From Zygnema cylindricum (lineage: Eukaryota; Streptophyta; Zygnematophyceae; Zygnematales; Zygnemataceae): 15,155 nt of DNA. Of the stretch, positions 1 through 7,092 are shown in pieces. The notes beneath the pieces were generated by a model, which had not been told where the DNA came from, did no database searches, and was given only the letters and a program-made list of their open reading frames with translations. How positions within the stretch are numbered: the first letter of the stretch is position 1; the number at the start of each line of letters is the position of its first letter. The translations under genes were made by a program, and so were the position numbers. Where the stretch lies: assembly GCA_037447655.1 (NCBI GenBank), contig JBBHKE010002297.1:1-15155 (forward strand). Direction: 5' to 3'.

Positions 1-94
1 AAAAAAAAGAAAAAAAAAGAGAAAGAGGGAGAGAGAGTGTTTGTTTATTTGTGTGAGGGAGTCGAAATGAAAATAGACTAGAAAAAAAGGGGAA
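1..94 (+). mobile_element. 3' internal tail of a plus-strand family-B Copia element
   Basis: Purine-rich, non-coding DNA directly before the LTR at 95. The last 35 or so bases resemble the 3' untranslated tail of element 3 on the minus strand (12299-12361): both have an A-rich stretch with a TAGA motif, then an A-run plus GGGGA, then TGTTG. No RNase H coding sequence is visible, so the coding part of this element must lie left of the window. The first 40 bases are an A/G-rich low-complexity run. Confidence 0.6.
82..94 (+). other. Polypurine tract (PPT) before LTR
   Basis: An unbroken purine run, AAAAAAAGGGGAA, ends one base before the LTR start TGTTG. This is the position and composition of the plus-strand priming site in LTR retrotransposons. 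Element 3 has the equivalent GAAAATAAGGGGAG before its own TGTTG. It argues that the LTR at 95 is a 3' LTR of a plus-strand element rather than a solo LTR. Confidence 0.65.
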
Positions 95-652
95 TGTTGA
101 TTTTTGAGTATTTTCTAGGTTTGTATTATGATAGGAAAAAGGTAAAGGGCAATCTGCCTCTAAAGCCCCCACACTTGTTGTAGTCACTAAAAGATGGGTA
201 GGGAGATAGAGCCATGGCGCCATGGCTGCCCAAAGCTTTCTAGAGAGACAGGTAGCAGAAAAAAGATAGGTTTACTAAAAATATTTACGGACCCAGGAGT
301 TCATCCTGGTACCTGTCGTTTGTCAGAGTAGCCGTTAGCTTTGTCCGTTAGGTCTAGCACTAGTGCTAGGGTTTTGGAGGTTTGATAAATATATATATAG
401 TTACACGTAGACTAATTCGTTTAACGGGAATAATTACGTAGTGCATGGATACAATTTCAGATAGAACGGAGTACGGTTTGAATGTATTTTATAAAACGGA
501 TATCGCGCATTTCTTTCGACCGCGAAACAAATACTACGCGTTGAATTTCAATGGCTAGAATTATAACCGGTTTTGATCGGACGGCCACGATAGGCGCCGT
601 GATCACGAAGAGGTAATTTTGGCGTTTTTACGGTCATCGTCACGTCAGGTGA

Positions 653-723
653 CACGTGGCGTGATGATATTAGATTGCGACAACTACGGAGATTACGGGA
701 AAAATCTCGATTTGACACGTGTC
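653..723 (+). promoter_or_regulatory. Paired G-box sites in LTR U3
   Basis: CACGTG occurs at 653-658 (as ACACGTGGC) and again at 716-721 within the perfect palindrome GACACGTGTC (714-723). CACGTG with these flanks is the classic binding site of plant bZIP and bHLH factors (ABRE/G-box). The sites lie well upstream of the conserved hairpin region, where the R region may lie. The other copy (element 3) has only an ACGT core here (about 11738-11743), so conservation is partial. Function is inferred from the motif alone. Confidence 0.4.
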
Positions 724-865
724 GACATTTTGGCCATGTTGTACGATGGCCGTACAGAAAGTACACTGGCACCTGGACTTTTCTGTACCACATAGTAATT
801 TGATTGGTGGCGAACGTTAATAGATAGAGTTTTAGAGAGAGAATAGGACTTAGAAAATTTAGTAG

Positions 866-892
866 GTAGCTGCCTCTCTCCGAGAGAGCTAC
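866..892 (+). other. Hairpin in family-B LTR near R/U5
   Basis: GTAGCT (866-871) pairs with AGCTAC (887-892), and inside this CTCTC pairs with GAGAG, leaving a 2-base bulge and a 3-base loop. The same place in element 3 keeps GTAGC, CCTCTCTCC and GAGAAGCT, followed in both by TGTACAAA. The block is among the best matched parts of two otherwise diverged LTRs. It could be a leader or polyadenylation structure in the RNA; that is inference. Confidence 0.4.
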
Positions 893-1091
893 TGTACAAA
901 ATGTCATCTTTGACCATTCATAACAATAAATTTACTTAACCATTTTCAGTAATTCTTTTTGCTTCAAACTTAGGGGAGTCTAGGCTACACAAAGGTGTAG
1001 TCGGTCAGAAGATTATGGTAGCCAAGGTTGCTACATTTCTTAGGGAAAGTCAAAGTGGGTGAATGTGTCCAAAACTCATATTCTAACTGCA

Positions 1092-2732
1092 TTCTGTGGT
1101 GGAACTGAGCACACTGAAAGTCTTATTTCACAAGGGTAAAGCTTTAATGGGGTTTTGATTGTCAAGGGGTTAACCATTCGGGTTTATATAAACTTGGAGT
1201 CGGCACTATCTAGATAAGATTCTTGTGAGTTGCCTACTCTGAGGATCAATGGAGGTCTCAGAGTTTGAAGAAGTACCACGATGGTTGTCGACTGGATAAC
1301 ATACCACAATATATCACAATTTGATCTCAATATAACGGGACGATGCATCAATTTTTGGTTGGTCAAAAAAATGAATAAATCAAATATCAGCATGAAGCTC
1401 TCGATACAAAACACTAATATACATAATATATACAGAGAAATGATTAGGATAGTGATTATTTTGGTTGCAAGCGGTCACCGTCGTCAACTTACCAAATATT
1501 ATATGTTTAAAATACATATTAGAATAAGTTTTCCAGTTGAGTTTATATTTGAAGGTGAGTTTGAGGATAAGCTTTGTATTGTGAAACATTGTAAAGCCGA
1601 TTAAAAAACCTTGCAGCTTATAAGCGTCGATAGTCACAAAAATGATAATCCACCACGATAACAAGGTTTACATTAACAAAATGCAACAACCACAGAAATT
1701 AAAAGTGTTATCGCATTCATTTTCTCATTGTCATGAACTACACTTTGAGCATATTGGATTTTAAGTTATGGTGAAGCTTAATTGGACAAAAAGTAAGGTT
1801 GTTTACTTAAACTCGGACCTCTCCGTACTACGTCCTACCTTTTATTTTGATTTTATCTGCAAATAACATTATATAGAATCTTGCCAATATGGTCTAAAGG
1901 TTTTAGGTAGTGAAATTGACCGTTCAATATTCATTTAGGAAGCATTTCTTCAAAAGTGTGTGTAAATGGTATTATTTACAGAATAATTTGAGTTGCAACG
2001 CGTTAAATAGTGAACATACGTGTCAAGGCGGCAACTAAAATCAAAATATTTCGCACATGATATATACATTCAAAATTCCAACCAAAATCACCGAAAAAAT
2101 CTCGTGGCGCACTTTCGTCACACTTCATTTGTTAACGCCCATTTGTCACACTTTTTTTGGCGATGCTCATTCGTCATGTGAAAAAATAGAAATCCTAAAA
2201 AAATGTGCGCGTATCAGAAAAGGCGTTTGTAAAGATTACAAAAGTTGTGTTGTACAACGACCTGGTACGCAGGTACATGGTATAAAAATAAATATTTATA
2301 GTTAAAATTGGTCGGTGTGAAATAATTAACTATTTTCAACATACGATCTAAACTAACGTGGTAACACTCAATCTCAAACAAGTGTATTGTAGACTTTGCG
2401 CGATAGAACATCGTTCAAAATGAAGCAACCTGTAATGTTGGTTGTACAATTATATAATTTATTGATAGAACTTCACCGTTAGCAGCAAAATTGAAAGCTA
2501 ATCTCGAAGTGTACAACTTTCTACACGATAAGAAAACCGTTCCACTTAAATATATATGAAACAAAATGAAAAAAATGTGTTTTTTCATGTAAATCAAGCC
2601 ATACTATTTGAAGAATCTTAGAGTAGCCACTCTATTTGAACTCTCAATGTGGAGTTCAACGTAAGAAAGAGTGATTGAGCGCAATACTTTTATTTACTTG
2701 TGGTTATCGCACTTTTGTTACCCGTATAACTT
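1092..2732. other. Unassigned AT-rich DNA
   Basis: No recognisable coding sequence, RNA gene or transposon end. The longest open frames (for example 1281-1604 on the plus strand) have no domain I recognise and a composition expected of random AT-rich DNA. Small structures present are a 7-bp inverted repeat CTCTGAG/CTCAGAG (1237-1263), the palindrome GTTGTACAAC (2249-2258), and two adjacent hairpins at 2620-2633 and 2638-2657. A short stretch at 2309-2328 (TTGGTCGGTGTGAAATAATT) resembles the start of repeat C1 at about 2731. The segment may be old flanking DNA or a repeat too decayed to recognise. Confidence 0.4.
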
Positions 2733-2881
2733 GGTCGGCCGTGTGAATTTTGACAGTAATTGTTTTCGTTGCGCACAGTCACTTACGTCATTTTGTGGTA
2801 AATTGTACGTTTGAAATAGATATTGGTACAAATAAAGTCCTATTGAGTACAAATTTGACGGTCAATCGGTTGGACAACTTT
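2733..2881 (+). repeat. Diverged inverted repeat, arm C1
   Basis: This stretch matches the reverse complement of 4779-4930. Shared blocks, in order: GTCGGCCGTGTGA against ATCAGCGGTGTGA; GCGCACAGTCACTTACGTCA against GCGCAGTCAGTTACGTCA; TTGTACGTTTGAAAT against TTGTACATTTGAGGT; a GAGTACAAAT-like block; and CGGTTGGACAACTTT against CCGTTGAACAACTTT. Identity by eye is roughly two-thirds. The match may extend weakly to about 2710. The nature of the repeat is unknown; it encodes nothing visible. Confidence 0.6.
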
Positions 2882-3189
2882 GACTTTCAAAATATTATTT
2901 CAGCCACTTAAATGTTTGCGGCGATTGCGCACGTCCACCGTCATAATAAAATTGGCAATTCTCATGGCCGGTGAACGTTTACGGTAACAAAACTACGCCA
3001 ACCACATGAAAATAAAAGTGTTGCAGATAGTCACTTTTTGTCTTTATGTGAGCACCACGGTGAGAGCACTTAGCCGTAAAATTGAAATTTAATCGTCTAA
3101 GCGTTACATTGAACTTAGACGCACATTGAAACGAAACCTCTTTAAACTAAAGTACTATAAATCTTGTACAGAAATATTAGAACGCACGC
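2882..3189. other. Unassigned DNA between repeat C1 and element 1
   Basis: No open frame, LTR or RNA gene can be supported. The right edge is where similarity to gag of element 2 gives out. If element 1 inserted into repeat C2, the missing part of C2 should follow here on the minus strand, but no match to the continuation of C1 was seen. A deletion that removed the 3' part of element 1 together with its flank would explain this. Confidence 0.4.
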
Positions 3190-3955
3190 AAGGAATCCAT
3201 TTATGAACATACCTGTCTCACTAGCTTTGAGAATCTTAGGACACCGTTTGTACAAATGTCCTTGACTATAACAATATACACACTTGTTGTAAGATTGAAT
3301 CCTTGATACTGAACATTAAAAGCTACAAACGACTTTCCTCGATTTTTGCTATAACTGTTCACTCTTCCTCTAGCAATTGATCTATAGCTGTTGCTAGATT
3401 CCAGACTGAATTATCCAATTTTTTTAAATTTGTTGAGGCTCCTTTATATTCTTTAGGAAGTCCTCGCATAAGAATCATAGCCTGATGGTAAGGGGAGAAG
3501 TTCCCCCCTGAACATGCATTCTCTGTTAGTAAAAGCCGAAGTCCATTATAGTATTCTGCCATACTACCACCTGTATACCTATAGTCCTAAATGTTCCCAA
3601 CTGTAATAATCTCATGCTGAGCATTAGCTTTCAGGTAGATGGTTTTCAGTGAAGTCCAAATTTCTGACGCCTTTTTCATCTTAATATGTGACATTAGCAA
3701 ATCCTTTGGAATCATTAACTTTAAGAAATGTAAAGCATGCTGATTTTTCGCACCATACGATGCATCAGTTTCAGTAAGATTGCCATCAACTACATCAAAC
3801 ACTTTAACTTGAGTAAAATAGGACTCAAAAAAATCAGACCAATAAAGGTATTTCCTTCCATCAAAAACTAGTATCCATGAGGGAGGGCACGTAACTTGTA
3901 ATTCTATAGATACTACACCCACTGAAGATGAAGATGAGGTAAGAGTAGTCATCAC
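3190..3955 (-). pseudogene. gag: Copia gag (capsid/nucleocapsid) remnant, element 1
   Basis: Gag forms the virus-like particle and binds the element's RNA. The frame opens at 3955 (a second ATG at 3952 matches the start in element 2) with MTT plus a Ser run, then a UBN2/DUF4219-type capsid region: FDGRKYLYWSDF near residues 31-42, later HIKMKKASEIWTSLKTIYL. It closes at 3587 with TAG where element 2 has TGG (Trp). The same frame resumes and ends with TGA after LLEEE (stop codon just before 3361, where element 2 has TCA, Ser). After further frameshifts, another frame carries an intact CCHC knuckle, CVYCYSQGHLYKRC, at 3282-3241. Homology ends about 40 codons past the second stop. Not functional. 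Confidence 0.8.
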
Positions 3956-3975
3956 AAAATTAAAACAAGCAAGAA

Positions 3976-3986
3976 GCTCTCACAGA
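3976..3986 (-). other. Decayed primer binding site, element 1
   Basis: On the minus strand the LTR ends in GATCA and is followed directly by TCTGTGAGAGC. The complement of the 3' end of initiator tRNA-Met, the usual primer of Copia elements, is TGGTATCAGAGC. The last five bases (AGAGC) are the same and the rest has drifted. Element 2 has TCTATGAGAGC in the same place, which is closer. Gag starts about 20 bases later. Confidence 0.45.
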
Positions 3987-4778
3987 TGATCAAAAAAACA
4001 TACAACTTTAAAACACAACCAAAGACAATATAGGTAACCAAATGGCCTTAAAATCTGCCACAATGCACATAATACAAAATTGAACACAATTGCAAATTTA
4101 CAGAGAAATCAGCAATCAGATATGAGAAAAACTCTCAATCAAAGATATAAAAATGCTAAAGTATAATTTGATACAACAAGTTCCAATCTTCTAAAATGAT
4201 TAAGTCCTACTCTTATACCAAAAAAATCTATCTTCCTGAAGATTAGCAGCCACTCACTATCCTAATCAAGGTAAGAGGGCATATCAACCATGCATCAATA
4301 ATATCTACCAAATCTAAGAAGGATACCTGAATATTTCAAGGTATGCATACAGAATAAACGTAGACTGAGTCCTTAATCAAACAAAACACGTCTATGTAAA
4401 AAACATGGATATGTTATGTCACACTATGGTGTACAAAAAACACGTCGGATAATCATAAACGTAGTCCTGGCTGACCAGCGTCTGTCGGCAACAAATCCCC
4501 GCCATCCATTTTTGAGGAGTTTCATCCAAGATGAAACTTTGTGTGACACCTCGTTCTTCTGGTGAATCTGAGCTGTAGAATTGAGTTTTGCGGAGTGTCT
4601 CATTTCAGTTTGCTGACGCGTGTCCCGTTAGTGTGATACACAGTGTACTCTCTCAGTGTTCACTCTCACACTAGTTTTGGTAGATATTGATCCATGCTTC
4701 CACAAAATAAAATAAGTACTCAGAAGACACTCTCCTTACATAAGAGGCTTAGTAAGGACTAAAGCTTTCAAAACAACA
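3987..4778 (-). repeat. 5' LTR of element 1 (family A, 792 bp)
   Basis: Begins TGTTG at 4778 and ends ATCA at 3987 on the minus strand. It matches the 5' LTR of element 2 (10517-11258) throughout at high identity by eye. It matches the 3' LTR of element 2 (5499-6336) strongly only over the first 340 or so bases, then more weakly. The stretch before it (4779 onward) is not a PPT, which fits a 5' LTR. It contains the conserved hairpin GTTTCATCCAAGATGAAAC at 4519-4537. Confidence 0.75.
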
Positions 4779-4930
4779 AAAGTTGTTCAACGGATTCACA
4801 TGGATTAAGCTCAACAGTACTTAATTTATATTCATGTGTACCTCAAATGTACAAACTTTGACAAGCTGACGTAACTGACTGCGCGCATCTAAAATTGCGC
4901 AACCGAAATTGTCACACCGCTGATCATTTT
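4779..4930 (-). repeat. Diverged inverted repeat, arm C2
   Basis: Reverse-complement partner of 2733-2881; the shared blocks are listed there. The match runs up to CAACTTT, which touches the first base of element 1's LTR. C1 continues past the same CAACTTT without interruption. The simplest reading is that C2 was longer and was cut by the insertion of element 1. Confidence 0.6.
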
Positions 4931-5498
4931 CGTACAAATACAACCAAGACGAAATTGACAAACTGTTGAATGCTAAACCGTGTATCACTATTAGTGTTAA
5001 ATTTTTTTCGAGACTTTTTAATCATATTTTCTCTGTACAATTTTTTTGGATTGAGGATCTAACGGTCGAGATTGAATGGTAAGATCCTCGTCGTCTAAAT
5101 GGCGGTTTAAAATTGAAAATAGGACAAATATGTACGGAGAAAAGATGTTTTTCAGTGTCTAAAATATCATTAACACTAAGAGCCATACACTGTGTAGAGT
5201 ACTACTTTTGCAAATTTGAATTGCCATCTGGAAGTCCTTGCCACGCGTCCACTCCAGATCGTGTTGTCCATAGCCATTTTCAGCCATGGATTTTCCCTCG
5301 GAAGCACCACAGACTACCCCAAAAACAGCCTACTTTGAGTCCACTCAGAATTCTGCAAAATAAACAAAATTGTCTGAAACTACACGAACAGATGTTTTCT
5401 AGGCCACTTAGTATTCCCACAAAGTTTCATTTATAAATATCAAACAGACTTATCACACCACTCAGTCAAAGTTGCAGAAAAATATTATACCAAAACTT
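4931..5498. other. Unassigned DNA with one small minus-strand ORF
   Basis: No transposon domain or RNA gene is recognised. A 42-codon frame on the minus strand (5287-5159) begins MAENGYGQHDLEW; it matches no family I know. Upstream on the minus strand, TTTATTTTGCAG (about 5366-5355) looks like an intron 3' splice site, but there is no other evidence of a gene. The sequence GATCTAACGGTCGAGATT at about 5058-5075 resembles short ATCNNACGGYC motifs that I recall from plant intergenic DNA. The right edge is the end of element 2's 3' LTR. Confidence 0.35.
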
Positions 5499-6336
5499 TG
5501 ATAAATCTGACCAACTTCACAATGAAGTCCCAAGCAAACAAGACACACAAAAGGTCTTAAAATTTGCCACAATATTTCTAATACAAATAGGAGCACACCT
5601 GAAAATTTCAGATAATTATGCCAATAAAACCGAGTGCAATTCTCAGATGAAAATTACCAAAAAGGAGCAAAAACAGTTTTTGTCCAAAAAGTTCCTTAGT
5701 CCAAAAAAATGACTAAGTCCTACAAATATTCACTAGAGCTTACTTCTGACTGTAAGGAGGCATACCAGCCGTACGTAATCTATCAACTTCCTCTATTAAT
5801 GTGAGTATACCAGAATAATTCGTGATGTGTTACACTGAATAGATCTACAATAATAATTAATACACATAGTACAAAACATTGTTGCAAATATTTACAAACC
5901 TTAAGAATTTCATCAAACGAATCTGGACCGTCCAAAGTAAATATAATGTGGTGGACGCGATTTTGCGTCCCTCACCAAAATGACCAAACTGACGGCGTTG
6001 TCGTCCGTAGCTCCTATTCGTGGTCCCGGCTGACCAACGTTTGTCGGCAACAAATCCCCGCCATCCATTTTTGAGGAGTTTCATCCAAGATGAAACTTTG
6101 TGTGACACCTCGGTCTTCTCGTGAATCTGAGTCGTAGAACCGAGTCTTGCGAAGTTTCTCATTTCAGTTTGCTGACGCGTGTCCTGTAGTGTGATACACA
6201 GTGTACTCTCTCACTGTTCACTGTTAGACTAATTCTGGTACATATTGAACCAGGCTTCCACAAAATAAACTAAGTACTTAGAAGACACTCCCCTCACATA
6301 AGAGGCTTAGTAAGGACTAAAGCCTTCAAAGCAGCA
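5499..6336 (-). repeat. 3' LTR of element 2 (family A, 838 bp)
   Basis: Begins TGCTGC at 6336, directly after the PPT, and ends TATCA at 5499. From 6336 to about 5993 it is roughly 90% identical by eye to the LTR of element 1, and similarly close to 10975-11258 of its own 5' LTR. Below 5993 similarity drops sharply: only blocks such as GGTCTTAAAATTTGCCACAAT (5556-5576), the TAAGTCCTAC block near 5714 and a GTAAGGAGGCATACCAGCC block (5752-5770) can be followed. It is about 50-70 bases longer there and carries a hairpin GGACGC/GCGTCC (5953-5970) absent from the other copies. The conserved 19-nt hairpin is at 6078-6096. Confidence 0.7.
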
Positions 6337-6350
6337 CTCCCTTAAAACTT
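6337..6350 (-). other. Polypurine tract, element 2
   Basis: AAGTTTTAAGGGAG on the minus strand ends one base before the LTR start TGCTGC. It overlaps the end of the RNase H reading frame, whose TAA stop lies at its 5' edge. The purine run is interrupted by T, as in many Copia PPTs, so only AAGGGAG is strict. Confidence 0.6.
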
Positions 6351-7092
6351 TAGACTCTACTAGCCACAATACCACATGCCTCTCTACATGATTTTAATTT
6401 TGGTGCAGGCAAAGGTTTTGTCATCATATCTGATAACATTTCATCATCGGGTAAGTAGCTAAGCTTCAAAATTCTAGTCATCACCTTTTCTCTCACAAAG
6501 CGTAATTTAATATCATTGTGCAAACTTTTGAAGTGATGACTTGGAATAGAAGCAATAGCAATATCAGCTTGATTGTCACACCATAGGAATTGAGGACCCG
6601 TTTGCATAAATTTTAGTTCTTGTAAAAGAGATTTTACCCAAAGAAGTTCTTTAATAGCTGAGCTGGCTGCCATATATTCAACTTCCATGGTTGATTGAGC
6701 GATACCTTTTGAAGCTTGCTGGTCTAATAACAAGTACCATTATCGATCTTCAAAATGAATCCTTTGGTAGAGCGCTGGCTTCTCATGTCACCATAACTTG
6801 CATCAATCCAAGTGCTATTTTTCACTTCATCTCCTCCGAGAGGAAGTCGGATATCCCGTGTTCCTCCGCGGTATTTGAGAACTCGTTTTGCTGCCTCCTA
6901 ATCTGATATTTTCGGGTTTTGAAGGCTTCAGCTCAGAGCTCCAAGTGCCACTGCAATTTCAAGACGCTTGTAATTAATGATATAGATAAGACTACCAACA
7001 ACTTGTCTGTAGGGAATTGTGGACATGAACTCTGACTCCGCTGGTTCAATGTCATCTTCGAGTAGCATTCCTCCATCTGTTTCCTTTCCTTA
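6350..7092 (-). pseudogene. pol: Copia RNase H and RT-RH connection, element 2
   Basis: RNase H removes the RNA strand during reverse transcription. On the minus strand after the RT comes the connection motif PYRQVVGSLIYI (about 6998-6963), then AVALGALS, EAAKRVLKY, WIDASYGD and STKGF, as in typical Copia RNase H. In-frame stops lie at 7092-7090, 6930-6928 (likely Arg CGA to TGA), 6900-6898 (Trp to TAG) and 6726-6724 (Trp to TAG). A one-base loss near 6705 shifts the frame. The second part (from 6733) holds STMEVEYMA with the catalytic Glu, LWCDNQADIAIA with the catalytic Asp, HNDIKLRFVREKV and DMMTKPLP. It ends in TAA at the PPT. Confidence 0.85.

Larger units (their letters stand above)
95..1091 (+). 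repeat. LTR of family B, plus strand (997 bp)
   Basis: Starts TGTTG and ends CTGCA. It is homologous along its whole length to the minus-strand LTR at 11259-12298. Shared landmarks in the same order are: AGCCCCCAYACTTGTTGTAG near the start (about 163-182); a GCCATGG region; GTAGCCGTYAGCT (about 328-340); GAAACAAATRYTAC; a GGCCGTACA pair (about 750-768); GTAGCYGCCTCTCTC (about 866-880) followed by TGTACAAA; and an ACTCATATTCTAACTGCA-like end. Identity by eye is moderate and indels are many, so the copies are old. The U3 part contains two G-boxes and two 16-bp palindromes. Small open frames inside it are not conserved in the other copy. Confidence 0.8.
3190..4778 (-). mobile_element. Element 1: truncated family-A Copia retrotransposon
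   Basis: Reading on the minus strand from 4778: a complete LTR (4778-3987), a decayed primer binding site (3986-3976), a short leader and a broken gag (3955 to about 3190). Sequence homologous to element 2 stops just after the zinc knuckle. Protease, integrase, RT, RNase H, PPT and a second LTR are all absent from the left side, so about 4 kb is missing. The five bases before the LTR on the minus strand are ACTTT; the matching target-site copy cannot be found because the 3' end is gone. The LTR and gag are clearly closer to element 2's gag and 5' LTR than to anything else here. Confidence 0.75.

Noticed and set aside
548-917. Overlapping minus-strand frames of 119 and 74 codons
   Set aside because: They lie in the family-B LTR on the antisense side, are not preserved in the LTR of element 3, and have no recognisable motif.
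1281-1604. 107-codon plus-strand frame and the antisense 94-codon frame at 1380-1664
   Set aside because: AT-rich chance frames: no domain, no family resemblance and no support from any other copy.
2057-2305. 82-codon plus-strand frame with several Cys residues, considered as a small secreted protein
   Set aside because: No signal peptide of convincing form, no known Cys pattern and no promoter or partner gene. The Cys-rich look is not enough.
4206-4220. TGGTATAAGAGTAGG on the minus strand as a Copia primer binding site
   Set aside because: It matches the initiator tRNA-Met complement well, but homology among the three family-A LTRs continues on both sides of it. That includes the 3' LTR of element 2, which should have no leader sequence. 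It therefore lies inside the LTR. The site right before gag (3976-3986, 10506-10516) fits the element structure better.
6241-6300. LTR start at TGTCTTCT (6287) after CTCCCCTCAC read as a PPT
   Set aside because: It looked like PPT plus LTR start, but the homology with element 1 extends about 49 bases further, to TGCTGC/TGTTGT at 6336/4778, where a better PPT stands directly after the pol stop. The apparent boundary at the third copy (11258) is the insertion point of element 3.
3960-6336. Tandem array of family-A elements sharing the LTR at 5499-6336, with 5499-5740 as the leader of another element
   Set aside because: The leader-like stretch is better explained as part of a roughly 800-base LTR present in all three copies. 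No gag follows it on the minus strand below 5499.
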